Source: Carallia brachiata
Lineage: Eukaryota > Streptophyta > Magnoliopsida > Malpighiales > Rhizophoraceae
DNA: 64,000 bases
NCBI GenBank assembly: GCA_021464245.1
Contig: JADCRB010000077.1
Location: 744,001 to 808,000, forward strand
Reading direction: 5' to 3'
Of the stretch, positions 1-12,478 are shown one piece after another. The notes under the pieces were generated by a model. That model saw only the letters and a program-made list of their open reading frames with translations, was not told the origin of the DNA and did no database searches. The translations under genes and the position numbers were made by a program. The first letter of the stretch is position 1. The number at the start of each line of letters is the position of its first letter.

Positions 1-50
1 GTTGGTAGCCACCAAGTTCAACAATAGTCTAGCCAGATGTTGACGGATGT

Positions 51-500
51 GTGAAGGGCTCGCGGAGCTTAGCAAGTATCGAGAGACTGGCTAGAGATAC
101 AGGGGACAACTTCATTTTTAGTTTCATTTGTTTTGCTGGGATGTCATGGCCAATTGGAGCTGAACTTCGGGCCATCCACATGGCATGGCAGCTTGCTTGG
201 GAAAGTGGACTGCGTAATATTATTGTTGAAACTGATTCTATGCTTGCTCTTCAAAAGATATTTGGCAAAGGCTGGGAGTTTGATCATTACAGAGCCATCT
301 TTTATGATTGTTTGTAACTTATCAATCGTTTTTGGTAGTGTCAGTTACAATGCACACTGAGAGAAGGGAATTATTGTGCTGATTTCATGGCTTATGTTGG
401 GGCGTCCATGGACCTTCCTCTTCTAGTTTAGGACTCTACTTCGGTGGGCTTGCAATACTTTCTTCGTGCAGACTTAATTGGTGTGGTAATACTGCGAGGT
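51..500 (+). pseudogene. 3' end of a LINE RNase H domain (degraded)
   Basis: The frame from 51 to 317 reads an RNase H-like stretch (AELRAIHMAWQLAWESG, then IIVETDSMLAL) of the kind found at the 3' end of plant LINE polyproteins. The family's usual ending (ADFMAYVGASMDLPLL, then LRADLIGVVIL) continues to about 500 in another frame, so at least one frameshift lies near 300-370. The reverse transcriptase would lie upstream, outside the window. A short A-run follows near 571. Dead fragment; which LINE family it belongs to is not resolved. Confidence 0.7.
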
Positions 501-1685
501 GGTGCCATCACTTAGCTTAGCTTTATTTAATTCTGTATATTTTGTTTTGATTAGTCAACTTTTTCACCCAAAAAAATGGAATCGAACGTTTAATAAGTTG
601 ATGACTTTGATAAAATTCAATCCAAAGCTATAGAACAGACAAAGGAAAAAAAACAAGGGAAAAAAAAAAGAAATCTCCTTTTAGGCGTTGATTATGATTG
701 ATTCAGTGTTACAACTAACTCCCAGAGCCGGCATCCTGAGTCATTTTTCATAACTATTTCAAGTCTACAATTAAATGTATGATGCAGTGAACTTGTAGCT
801 CAAATTATGTTAGCAAAAGAAAGGTGAAAGGTCCTTTGATTTCTTCAACCATCCTCCTCCCTTAACTAATTGGTTTAAGTTTAAGATATCTCAAAAAAAA
901 AAAAAAATGTATTCTTTTTGTTTTTGGGTCAAAATGTAGACGTTTTCAAATAAAACCAAATGAGTGTAGATGGCATGGACAATGTGCCACTGATGCATAA
1001 AAAGTGGATAATATTGTGCAGTTTCCCCTTTTTTTTTTTGTTTTTTTTTTTAAACTCTCAAAGTAAGCTTGCTTTTACTTACTTTTCTAGTCTAGATTCT
1101 GCTTAGCAAGTCTACTTAATGTCTGTAGCAGCACCCAAGCACCACAGGACTTTTTTGCCACAAAGAGTATACCGACGGACCCAAAAGACCTTTTGCCACA
1201 AAGAATGCATAGGTATGAGTGCAATGGAGACTATAAAAGAAAGCAAACAAAAATATGCACAAAAATGCAACAATAAAATTAAAACAAAAGGACAACTTCC
1301 GAGCTCCAAAAATGGGGAAAAAAAGCTTATAAATATGTCAAAAAACAAAATATGGCAAAACATTTGTAGATATGATTAATAGAACTGCAACATAACAACA
1401 GAAGCAGTGAATTTGATCCCTATATAGCAAGCATATATCGAAAAAGTTGTCAGCATTCACGTGCATCCTCCTAATCCTAAGATTACAACTAGCTAAAGCT
1501 GGTATCAAGCAAGGAGAATTTTTTGCTTTTCCTGGAACTGGGGGCCAGAAGTACTACAAGATCCCAATTTCATACAGCAGACAAGAAAGATTAAGCAGAA
1601 ACTACAGCCGAAAATAAGCTAATGGAAGCAGGATAAACAGAAAGGATATACCTGGCCATAAATTGGTGCCAAAGCATTTAAGCAC
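501..1685. other. intergenic and probable 3' UTR of the minus-strand gene
   Basis: AT-rich sequence with poly-A and poly-T runs at 891-906, 1027-1050 and 1318-1324. The part nearest 1686 is probably the 3' untranslated region of the minus-strand coiled-coil gene. No convincing protein frame: the 80-90 codon frames on both strands at 1112-1380 mirror each other and match nothing I recognise. Confidence 0.5.
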
Positions 1686-4600
1686 TTAATAATAGCGAGA
1701 GCCAGAATCATACATACGGCCCCCTGGATAAGGACCTCTGGACTCAAATCCACGATCTCTAGCACCTGGAAGAAATTGAGTCCGCTCCCTATGGGGCTCA
1801 AAATGACCCTTATTGTAAGTTTGGTGAGCTTCATTTGCAGCAACAACTGAGGCTGCAGCTCCACTGTACCCATGGTGATCACCGGGAACCATACCAGTGT
1901 GAGAGTGATGATCCATTGTTGCTTGCTGATACTTTATCTGTCGTGCATGTGATTCCTTGTGAAGGAATTCAGCTCTACGGCTGGCATGTCGGGCTCTAAG
2001 TGCTGCCAGTTGTTCCTGATATTGTTCATTGATCGCACTTATTTTCTGAAATAACAACAAAGTAATGTCACCATAGTTTTGGATGGTAATGAAGACAAAA
2101 TATGCGAATGATCATGTGCCAAATAGACTCGTATGGTAAACCACGGAGAAAAGAAAAAGATCACTAAGAACCTCACAAGGTGTGCACGCAACGAAAAAAC
2201 AACAGGTAATACAACATTACATAGTCAAGAACACATAAGTTGGGATGCCATTCTTTCAAACTCATTTGATGGCTAATTAAAACTCATCTAAACTTGGACT
2301 GCATCAGAAATGCTAAATGCAGTAATATTCCAATGTACAGAGATGCATGTTATGTTGGACTCCAAACGTACTAGAAACAGCTCTTAAAATACATAGGGCA
2401 CAACCTGCAACCTATAATAATATCGTACTTACAACCCAAAAGGCCAAAAAAGGGGGAAAAAAAGGAAAAAAAAAAGAAAGCTTTATAGGGGAGAACAAAC
2501 TCCCCAAAAAGAAATAAGAAAGCTGTAGAAGAAACAACATGTCTTTTAGGATAACACTGCAGAAATATTGATCTCAAAAGCCACGCTGTAGTTTGATAAC
2601 AATTCATATCAGCCTTCACAAATGTCTGGCCATTCCACGTAAACAAAGCACAAATATATCACCTCTGACATAAACAACTATATTTTTTCCAAAAAAAAAG
2701 CAGCCAAGATAAATGATGCTTCAAACGTTAGGCATTAAACAATCAAGGATCTCCACATCTCACCGACGCAACTAACACTAACTTGTCAACCAACAACTCA
2801 GACATTGAAATCTCTGTGGCAAGGGGTGGGTCCAAGCACAGGAAACACAATCGAAAAGATAGTACCTCACAGTGGAGTAAAAGTGCACCAAATGCACACC
2901 AAATAGAATCATTCAACCTCACACACTTTTGTGCTTAATGGAAATATGCCAAAAAAAATGAAACGTTAATAGCAACTCATTCTTTCTCATACTGTTCTTC
3001 ACTAAGACCTCATACACTTAACTAAACAAAGCTTTGGCAGCTCCTAATTCATACTCCTTCGTAACAGCTAGAAATCCCGTAGAAAAATGTGACTACTCAA
3101 TAAATGTTTTCATGAGGTGCCAGCGGCAAGCTAAGAGTTTAACTCAGAATAATAGGATTGTGCTGCAGTCAGCATCCTCTTTTACTATTTTGTTTACAGA
3201 TATCCAACATAAAGACTGCATAATCCAGAAAGCAGGAGGTACCAACTAGAGCTGACCAATCTGCCACGCAAAGCAACAGAAATAACCAGTAAGTCTTCAA
3301 ATGTCAATTAGACATCTAACGAGTACTCGTGTTATCCTTCTTCATTAAACTTCAGGCTCCATTAAGAAACAGCGACTGACGATACAAATTACTTTCATCT
3401 CCAGAACTTGTTTCCAAGTTTTCCACAGTACTGCATGCATCTGCATGCTGCATTTTGTTGACATTGTTTGCGACTTTTCAAAGCATCTATAGCATGAGAG
3501 CAAATATGTTTTACCACACAAAACCGAATAACAGTTGTCCCACTTTATCAATGCAGATCCAGAAGTAACAATGAAGTGACAACGTAACCAAAGTGCATTG
3601 GATGCGAAACACTAAACTAAATTGAAAACAGGATTAAAGGCAGTTCTGAAAACTATTTGCAAAAGCATTGGATGCAAAACACTAAACTAAATTGAAAATA
3701 GGATTGAAGGCAGTTCTGAAAACTATTTGCTAAGGATTCACTTCCCAAATACAAAAAGCTTGCAACTTTCACTAATTCAATGAATATTCTTAAGCAATGA
3801 AGAATTTAGGACTAAGGTGTTGTTGTTGTTGTTGTATTCTTAAGCAGTGTTAACGAATCCACACTAACCTCTCTATGTCTAGCATTTTCTGCATCCTCAG
3901 CATCATTTTGTTCCTTGCTTAGTTTTAAAATGTCATCAAGGAATTTCTGCTCAAGACCTTCAAAGGACTGTGACAAAGAATTGTTTCCAAAGCTAACATG
4001 TGTATCTTCCTCATGTGGTTGAGGTGTGGGATCATTACTGCCTTGTTTGTCTAAAGCTCGATTTGGCTCTAGCCTCTTTCCCAGAAAATAGTTTCTTGGT
4101 ACATCGACCCCTTGACCTGCATATAATAATTAAAGACACATCCTTAAGCATAGATCCCGTCAACAATTACAAGAAGGCATGCAGGGAATGATAAGGCATC
4201 TATATTTTTCAAGTCAAAATGAATTGACCAGATATTAATCAAAAAGAAAAATGTCCTTACCATCTTAGAGAATGATGACAATGCTGACAAATAAATACAA
4301 AAACTATGAAAACAAAACTATTTCCATAGAAAAACCTGACTGTTCACAAAATATAAAGTTCAATTAGTATAATAAATGAATTGATCACCCACATTTAATG
4401 ATTGCTTCCACAAAATTTGGTACAAAAGTATTACTATATTCACATGGGCAAAGAAAATATGGCAGCAAAATGAAGACCAGTGCCACAAGGGGACCTTCAG
4501 AATTGCCTCAGATTTTCAAACTAAATGGATTAATGGATACACTGTGTTTCATGCTGAATTGCTGATTATAGTCTGATCAAATCAGACCTCCCTTCTTAAG

Positions 4601-5384
4601 AGTAGCAACTTGTTTAAATGAAAGGGCACCTGAGCTCCATATACAAGATACAATAAAGTGAGAATCGGAATGGGGACAGGTGGAAGCAGTGGGAAACAAA
4701 ACAATTTGAATATCTTCAACTTTAAATTGGAAGGCATCAATCTATTATCCCAAGAGACATATAAGTCAAGTAACATGCAATTTCTAATTTTAAACCAGAG
4801 GAATGAAGTATGCCTAGTGTAAACATGGGTATAGAATCAACCACTCATAAACCATATACCATGTATCAGATGCTCATAATTCTATGCCAAATTAACCTAT
4901 GAGTAGCAGTAGCTCAGGTAATAGAGCAACATTTTTTTTTTAATCTTTTTCAAAATTTTTCCCTCCAAGAGCGGAAGGAACTAGAAATCCCATCCTTATT
5001 ACCTCAAGATGGGATCTCCCAAAGGACACAACATGGACCTTTTCACCTATTGATTTATAATATAGGCAAAACCGCAAAAATTAACAATGATTAGAATTAA
5101 ATGTAAAAGCAAAATCTTTCTTTCCTATACATACTCATCACAGTGCCTTCATTGTACATTTGAGATGCCATTGGATTTGACATTCTCGACTCTTCTCTTT
5201 CCCATCTCCACTGACCCTCCACTTTTGATGTCGCACAAGGATGATCTCTCTCAGGAGTAAAGGCCTCAAGTCGTTCTTGGAAGGTATCTGACCTATGCTC
5301 AACCATCTGACCAGACATATGTTGCATTTGAGTGCCAATATATGCATTGGCAGCAGAATCAGCATATTGTCCCTGCCGTCTCAT
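1686..5384 (-). CDS. plant coiled-coil protein of unknown function, 285 residues
   Basis: Three coding exons on the minus strand: 5384-5135, 4116-3869 and 2045-1686 (stop 1686-1688). All junctions are GT-AG and the phases agree (250, 248 and 360 nt), giving 285 residues. The N-terminal part is Met/Gln-rich (RRQGQYADSA) and includes an acidic-aromatic stretch (EAFTPERDHP, then WRWEREESR). The middle exon ends and the last exon begins with a strongly heptad-like Glu/Lys/Arg-rich helix (about residues 135-205), probably a dimerising coiled coil. The tail is Gly/Tyr/Arg-rich and ends GSRYY. The frame could start nine bases upstream at GTG, but the first ATG is at 5384. I recognise no named family; it has the look of a conserved plant-specific, possibly nuclear, protein. 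It seems intact and is the cleanest gene in the left part of the window. Confidence 0.8.
3591..3730. repeat. 70-bp tandem duplication in an intron
   Basis: Two adjacent copies, about 70 bp each, both containing GCATTGGATGC, ACACTAAACTAAATTGAAAA and GGCAGTTCTGAAAACTATTT, with only a few mismatches. It lies in the second coding intron of the coiled-coil gene and does not touch the splice sites. Confidence 0.9.
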
Positions 5385-6410
5385 CTTTTTCACTCAATAA
5401 ACTCTCTTGTAACTGGAATAGTCCTACAGTACAATCAGCACAAACTAGATCAATTTGTTAACAACAAGCACAAATGAAAATCAGACACCAATGTCCTTAA
5501 ATCAGAAAAAAGGAGAAGATTTATAACCAAATATGTGCTTTTCATTGAAAAAAAAAAATCTATCATCAAAAGCTTCCAACATTTTAGAGAAAAGAAACTG
5601 AAGGTGAAAAATCAAAGGCTCAAGCTACCACTCGTAGAATCCCAATAGTAACCCAATCACGTCCCATCAAGTAAAACTAAATATGCAAATGCTCTAAAGG
5701 TGAAAAATCAAAGGCTCAAGCTACCACTCACAGAATCCCAATAGTAACCTGATCACTTCCTATCAAGTAAAACTAAAAATGCAAATGCTTTAATAGCTAC
5801 ATTGATTCGCATATAGTACATCAAACGCCCCAATACATAATACCCCACCAACAACTCCCAAATTGTGAATTCATGCAAGTTGTTGAAACCAAAGCAGACC
5901 CATGTTGCCAAAATCCTTGAAGCTCCATAAAAGGAATCTCAATTTTCAGTTCATAGGTTGTTAATATTCTAAAAATCGAATCTTTTACTCTTTTTTCCCC
6001 TTTTTCCTTCTTAATTTCAGTTTAAAAAAAAAAAATTCAAGCTAACAAGACCATACTACATGACTCTCACAGATATCAAGCAATTGATATGCCTAGCCAA
6101 AAATGAACATTACAAAAACAATTCCAAATACTAGAAAAAGTTAAACCTCGTTAAAGAAACAATGAAGCTTAGAGATCAATATGGCAGCGAAATAAAATAG
6201 CCCAAAGAAAATAAAAGAGCAAGTGATATATATGTGGATAGAAAGAAAAGAATTGCAAGAAATTAAAAAAAAAAAAAACAGAAAAACTTAATTGCCACTT
6301 ACCAATCCGTTATTTCCCTTCTTCGCTGCAGCAAGTTAACAAGGGGAACGACGCCACATTCGATATTAGAGTTTTGTTTTTGGAAAATGGGTCGGGCCAT
6401 TTTGGCCCTT
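5385..6410 (-). other. 5' UTR exons and leader intron of the coiled-coil gene
   Basis: A strong donor (G|GTAAGTG) follows a non-coding exon whose 3' end is at 6303. An acceptor (TTCCAG) places the next exon at 5412, so the leader has an intron of about 890 bp between 6302 and 5413. The transcription start is not visible; GC-rich sequence near 6330-6400 fits a short first exon. The direct repeat at 5602-5790 lies inside this intron. Confidence 0.5.
5602..5790. repeat. 98-bp tandem duplication in the leader intron
   Basis: Two near-identical copies of a unit of about 98 bp beginning GGTGAAAAATCAAAGGCTCA and ending near ATGCAAATGCT. Few differences imply a fairly recent duplication. It is intronic, with no effect on coding sequence. 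Confidence 0.9.
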
Positions 6411-6539
6411 TTGCCCAAAAACTTTAGCTGGAGATTGGTTTCGGCCTTTTTTCTTGTTTTTTTTCTTTTGTTTTTTCTTGTTTTTTTTTCTATTATTATA
6501 ACCATGTGTTTTCCAAGAAATAATTTGCACAATTCATCT

Positions 6540-9040
6540 GAACTTATCAGTTATTTTTACTAATCACTCAACAACTCAAATTTTGTTTTAGTTTTATCAC
6601 TCTGTTATTTAATGAAAAGTTATAAGTTTCATCCCCATTTGTGTAATTAATTACATTAAATTTCTTTAATTTATTTTTTTAAACACAAAAAAGGTGTATT
6701 GCATGTAATTTGTTATTGCACCTGTGTGGGTCACGTTGCTATTCCCATTTAATCATTCTTATAGAAGATTTACTATAGAATACTATTAGCTTTAAAAAAA
6801 TTCTTTAAATCTGGCTACAGTATTAATGAATTTAGAATTCACAACACATATCTCACAGTATTTTTGAAGACAAAAAGTATCGTTGCAGGGACTCAACTCA
6901 GGCTATAACAAGAGAAAACGCATTGGATTGCCACCAACTTATCACCTCACATGATTATTTAATCAAAAACTTCAACTTTATGAAAACTTGATGGCCCTCA
7001 GAGATGGAATGTTTTCTAGAGAACAATTTGTCAAAATTCAGGCATTGAGCTACCCCTGCCCCATACATTTCAAGTCCATTTTTTAACGACTAAGGCAATT
7101 TCACAGAGTCATCATATGTAAAGTTTTCCGAAGGACCAATAATTTTATAGCTTTCTTTATTATTTGTTTACCCAAATCAATTAGCCAGCTAACTTAGATA
7201 GCATGAAGCATTGTGATATATATATATATATATTAATGATAGCTTGTTGAAAGTGCGTGTAGCAGAAAAACTTACTTTGGACAAATTCGAATCATGGAAA
7301 CAATCTCTTTACTATAACAAAGGAAAGTAAAGAACAAGATAACACAAAAGATTGTTTAAAAACATAAATTGCGTTTAGCAAGTGATACTGACAGTAGTGA
7401 AGAGATTGTTCTGAGTTTCGGCAGGTTAAAAAAGAAATCAGTATCACTTGGTAAACCCTAATATGTTTTTCAAAAGAAAAAAAAATAAAAAAAAACATGA
7501 ATTGCGTTTAGCAAGTAATACTGATTGTAGTAAAGAGATTGTTTTTAAAATATTTCTGATTTGCTAAACGTGAATTCGAATCACCAAAAAAATAATTTTT
7601 GATTTTGATTGTTTTTTCTTTTCAAAAACATAAATCGCGTTTAGCAAGTGATACTGATTCTTGTTTTAGCTTGCCCAAAATCAAAACTGTTTGAAAGCTC
7701 CAGGCAAGATAAAAGGCAAACAAGCGGAATCAGCAAGGCAGATAGGCCAGTGAGGCAAACAACTACAGAGATCTCTGGCATTCATTAAAGTTAAAGAAAA
7801 AAGTTTGGCGATTTTATTTAAATGGTTATAAAATAATTTTAAAATTATATAGATGGTTTAATGATTGAATTAAAAAAATAATTAAATATTATTAATAAAA
7901 TTTTGTGATTATTTTAAAATTATTTAAGTAAAATTAAATAATGTTACTTATAAATTAAAAGATAAAATTAGTAAAATAGAAAAAAAAGAAAAAAAAGAAA
8001 AAAAAGGGAGGTAACACCAAAGGGCACAATCCTATGAGTTTGGTACAAACAATCTTCTTTTTTATTCCCTGTCAAGATGCTGTTGGTTGTCAGATCCCAT
8101 ATATTACCATCTACATTTTCCATGTCGATATCGAAGCGGCAAGCAAGGCGGACAGGACGAGAATGTTGCGTCATGGCTAACTTTGCTTGTCCTGTTGATG
8201 TCGCCGTCAAATTGTGAGTCCACTTCGCTCAGAACGGCCAAGGAGGATGGAGATTCAATCATTATATTGCGCGGAAAAACATAAAAATTAAAACAAAATA
8301 GATAGTAGGACGGGGTAAGAGGGACAAGAGCAGACTTCAAATGGAATGTACATAAAGATCAGGGAAAGGTACAATGCTAAGAAGAATAAATATTGATGTG
8401 CGGATAATTTGTATGTTGAATTTTATATTAAATAAAATTAAAATTATTATTTTTTAAATTAAAATTAAATTTTTAAAATAATTATATTTTTACTTTTTAA
8501 AAATATCAATTACAATTTAAAAATAATAATTACGGTTTCTCCGTAATAAAATCTCAGCACAAAACTCTTAGAACACGTAACTGCACTCTACAAAGAAATA
8601 CCTCCTATGTTACACGTCTTTTTTGTTTTTTTTTCTTATATTGTGTTCAACTTACTTTCATACGTTATTGCTTAGATACAAATCGAGCAATTTTTTTTTT
8701 GTTAAAATTAACAAAAGGTCTTTGGAGATGGGCAGAAAATTTAATCAGAAAGCAGTTAAAGATTTTTTTTTTTAAAAATGAATTCTAAATACGTTTAATT
8801 TATTTACTATTATTTTAAAACTTAAATATACTTTGTACAAATATATTTAGCATCCTAAAACTTAATATATACTTAAATATATTTCAAATTTAACTTATAT
8901 ATATTTGGTATTATTTTAAAATTTAATTCTTCAATTTTTTTTTTCCTAATACTTTTTTGAATAGCCTCTAACCCAATCGTCTCCCCACCGAACTTTGTTT
9001 GTACAACCGGACTCTTCTTTATATTAAGAAAAGGAAAAGA
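6540..9040. other. intergenic spacer, repeats only
   Basis: No supported gene. The spacer holds an AT microsatellite near 7217-7234, a small cluster of direct and inverted repeats at 7361-7657, and a stretch at about 7990-8170 that resembles 41850-42010 (both include CATGAGTTT or CTATGAGTTT and a later ATATCGAAGC). Very AT-rich sequence follows at 8400-8960. Confidence 0.5.
7361..7657. repeat. direct and inverted repeats of a 20-30 bp motif
   Basis: The motif GCGTTTAGCAAGTGATACTG (with small changes) occurs directly at about 7371, 7504 and 7638, preceded each time by AACAT(A)AAT. An inverted copy (TCAGTATCACTTGGTAAAC) lies at about 7437-7455 and a weaker one near 7556-7570. The pattern suggests nested or tandem remains of a small inverted-repeat element. 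Confidence 0.7.
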
Positions 9041-9041
9041 A

Positions 9042-9070
9042 AGTCAACTCATTCCATCACGTCTATAAAG
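9042..9070 (+). promoter_or_regulatory. core promoter of methyltransferase copy A
   Basis: AGTCAACT (a W-box core, TTGACT, on the minus strand) is followed about 15 bp later by CTATAAAG, roughly 95 bp before the start codon. The same pair, at the same relative position, precedes copies B and C, so this is the conserved core promoter of the family here. Confidence 0.6.
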
Positions 9071-9165
9071 TGGATTATTACAGGAATGATCGATAGAACA
9101 AATGCACTGCCAGTTGTGGGTCTTCTATATAATAATATTTAGAGGATCAAGAATAGCTAGCTAGC

Positions 9166-12099
9166 ATGGCTACTCCGACGGGGTTAACGACTCACCTCAA
9201 TCAGGTAATTGACGAAGCAAAAGAAGGAACGATTGGCTATGCATTGCAACTTGCATCCGGCTCAGTGCTTCCCATGGCGCTGAAAGCTGCAATTGATCTG
9301 GGCGTGTTCGAGATCATAGCCAAAGCAGGTCCTCTTGGCACCAAGCTGTCTGTATCCGAGATCGTGGCCGAGATGCCTGCAAGGAACCCAGGAGATGCAG
9401 CCTTCATGCTTGACCGCATTCTTAGGCTTTTGGCTTGCTACGAGTTGCTTGGTTGCTCAGTGGATGCCGCTGGCCTGGAGAGGTTTTACAGTCTAACTCC
9501 TGTGTCCGAATACTTCGCACGAAACCAAGATGGAGTTTCGTTAAGTCCCTTGATGGCTTTGTGTCAGATAAGGTCTTCATGGAGAGCTGGTAATTAATTT
9601 TGTATAAATTATAGTAATAATCTTTTATGATTTGGTAATAGTTTCCTCACGTTGGCAAAGGGAGGATTTAAACCTTTATACCAACTAACAAAAGAAAAAA
9701 AAAATGTTCAGATAAAAAAATAAACGGAGGCAGGCATCACTCAAATGGAGGAAAATAGACATTAGTGCATTAAAACATTAGTTTGCTAAAGGACCTAGCT
9801 ACCTAGACTGAAAGAGTCTTGTACCAAGTTTGAGACCTTTTAAAATTAGGGGGGGACTACATTAGGCCTTATTACCCCTCCTCCTCATCTAGTTCACAGT
9901 AGTTGGTCTTTTTTTTTTTGACATAAAGCGAAGGTTTTATAGATTAGAATAATCCAAAAATAACAACGAGTTTAAGGCATGCGGCGGGTTTTCAACCCAA
10001 TCCAGTGGACAAGAGTTCTCTCTGGACTGAGAGGCTACCCAGTCCGCTACCTTATTTGCAGATCGTCTGATGACAGCAAGTACAATTAGTCAGAAAACTA
10101 AGAAACCTACAAATATCACTAAGGAGTGGGCTTATAGACCATGGTCGGTCAATTGGATTGCCACTGAGTGCGCAAAAGAGTTCCCGCGAATCAGTTTCTA
10201 CAGTGATGTTCTGTCCCCTCAGGGAACATGCCAGTTGGATTCCCAGTCGGAGGGCAAAGGCCTCTGCCATCAAGGTAGATTGAGAGAACTGTGTGAGGGC
10301 TATGCCTTGGATGATTCTGCCCATGGAGTTTCTCGCTACAGCAGCAATGCCAGCTCTTTGTGATTGGTCCGAGTACTGACTTTTGGGCCGCTACCTTTTC
10401 CCTTTGTTTAATATGCAACAAACTTTCCAAAATGTGTGACAAGACTTGGAAAAGTGCAATACAATGAAATTCAATTCTGTTGCGATTTTTTTGAGCCTTT
10501 GTTGAAAGTTTTTTTTTTTTTTTATTTGAAGCACAATTTGATAGTCCTCTTGTATATTATGTGAACGAATTTCAAAAAAATATGTATATTATTTTAGCGC
10601 AACTAAATTCATGCCAATGTTAGTATGACTGTACAACGTCTGCTGCATCTGAGCTGTGTTAATTTCCTATAACTTGCTAACATTTTTGAAAAGCAAAAAA
10701 AAAAAAGTGTCTTTTTTACTTAGAAGTTATGGATGCAAGTGGTCTCTTTATATTTGACCCTTCTCCAAAATCTGTAGTCCGTGAGAGTTTTGTGCTTTTG
10801 TCTTTTTAATTATACTCTCTGCTTGCAGGTCCCAACTGAAAAATGCCGTTCTGGAAGGAGGAATCGCGTTTAACATGGTCTATGGGATGCATTCCTTTGA
10901 TTATGGTGCAAAAGACCCCCGATTCAACCAGGTTTACAACGAGGCAATGTTGAATCGCACCACTATCATCATGAAAAATCTTCTTGAATCATACAAAGGA
11001 TTTAAGCACCTGAATCAGCTTGTGGATGTGGGTGGCAGCCTGGGCCAAACTCTCAAAGCAATAATTTCAAAGTATCCCCACATAAAGGGTATCAACTTCG
11101 ACTTGCCTCATGTTATCCAGCACGCCCCGCCCTACCCTGGTATGGATATAAACGACACTCTTTTAATTTTCTAACTTGTTGATTGACCAAAATTTTTTTG
11201 GCTCAATAGTTAAAGTTAAGGGGTAAATCTATTTTGAATAATTTGTTTTGTCAAGTCAAAATAACTCAGCACAAAATATAAAAATACAAAAAATAACAGT
11301 TGGTACTGTTTATGGTGAGTTATTTTTACTTATCTTAAAGAATGAGTCAAAATAGCAAAGGCTTAAAGTTAGAATCCTTGTTTTCTAGAACAAGTTGAAT
11401 TTAAAATCTTTTATTTACATATATGTACATGCATATTACATAGATAATCAGAGTTGTTTTATAAGCCAATGGAAAAATTCCCCACTGAAATGACCTAGGT
11501 AATTTTCAAATTTATCCTGGTTAAAAATATTTTTACCCTCAAAATTTTAAATTTAAATAAAAAAGGGAAATTTTTGTGGTAGGCTCCATTGTATATATGT
11601 ATACACACACATGCACATATTAGTGTAGCTTGTGCTTCATTGAGAAGAATTGTTGTAGATGTCGAACACGTTGGGGGAGACATGTTTGAAAGCGTTCCAA
11701 AAGGTGATACCATTTTCATGAAGGTAAAAAATTTTTGTAGCATTCTCGATTATTTGTTTACCCAAATCAATTCGGCAACTAAATATTATGTATTTTTGGT
11801 AGGAGGTACTTCATGATTGGAGCGATGATAAATGTATCACATTGTTGAAGAATTGCCACAAAGCCATCCCAGATGATGGAAAGGTCATTGTCGTAGAAAA
11901 AGTTGTTCCAGCTGTGCCCGAAACTAATGCCATTGCCAAAGCAATTTGCCATGCGGATGTAATTATGATGACACAACACCAAGGGGGGAAAGAAAGAACA
12001 CAACATGAGTTCATGGCTTTGGCAACGAAAGCTGGATTTCGAGGCATTAATTATGAATGCTTTGTTTGTACCCTCTGGGTTATGGAGTTCTTTAAGTAG
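9166..12099 (+). pseudogene. caffeate/anthranilate-type SAM methyltransferase, copy A, one frameshift
   Basis: Four exons: 9166-9589, 10829-11139, 11659-11723 and 11803-12099. Exon 1 encodes the plant dimerisation domain. Exon 2 carries the SAM-binding motif [10 protein letters not shown] (third Gly of the usual GGG replaced by Ser). Exon 4 has the catalytic-His region LHDWSDDKC, then VIVVEKVVP, GGKERTQHEF and the C-terminus MEFFK. Family knowledge: class II plant O/N-methyltransferases use His plus two Glu residues to methylate phenylpropanoid, anthranilate or similar acceptors in the cytosol. About 365 residues would be normal. One base is missing near 9567 compared with copies B and C, which throws the end of exon 1 (DKVFMESW) out of frame. 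If this is a sequencing error, copy A is intact. Intron 1 contains a LINE fragment. The substrate cannot be told from sequence. Confidence 0.85.
9909..10440 (-). mobile_element. LINE RNase H fragment in intron 1 of copy A
   Basis: On the minus strand an RNase H-like frame (AEAFALRLGIQLA, then NITVETDSREL) runs down to about 10052. A typical LINE tail (VADWVASQSRENSCPLDWV) follows, then a poly-A tail seen as the T-run at 9909-9919. It is a 5'-truncated LINE inserted antisense to the methyltransferase gene. It sits wholly within the intron. Confidence 0.75.
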
Positions 12100-12478
12100 A
12101 TGTGAAGTGGGGCTGCCGGCCTGGGATGATTTAGCACTCTCTTGTACTTTGTTTCCAATATCCTTTTCAGTTTCAATTCAATAAAGTCCTACTCGGGCTA
12201 ACCTCAGGCAGCCTCTCCTAGGATTTTGCCACATAGGCAAAAAAAAAAAAAAAAAAGAGAATAAAGCAAAACTTTGATCTATTATTAAGTCCGTTTAGTC
12301 GTGAGTTATATAATAAGATAGTTTTTACTATTTCCGTAGACCCACCACCCTTCTCGAATTAGAACTTAAGATTGCAATAAAAAATTTAAAATTTTAACCA
12401 CTGAAAGTAAATTATATAGTAATTTATATGCATATGTTAGCACGTATACTTTGCCATTGTTGGGAAGAATTGTTGTAG
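12100..12478. other. 3' flank of copy A and partial intron of a lost fourth copy
   Basis: After the stop at 12099 there is a plausible 3' UTR with AATAAAG at 12179-12185 and an A-run at 12240-12256. From about 12410 the sequence aligns with the end of intron 2 of copies B and C (CATATGTTAGCACGTATACT), leading into the orphan exon. Confidence 0.6.

Noticed and set aside
1112..1379. Overlapping frames of 83-86 codons on both strands
   Set aside because: They mirror each other, are biased by A-rich sequence and lack any motif; the region is better explained as 3' UTR or spacer.
6299..6532. Minus-strand frame of 77 codons at the first exon of the coiled-coil gene
   Set aside because: Lys/Arg-rich translation of T-rich DNA; it crosses the strong splice donor at 6302 and does not join the main frame.
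10070..10363. Plus-strand frame of 97 codons in intron 1 of copy A
   Set aside because: It is the antisense shadow of the LINE RNase H on the minus strand.
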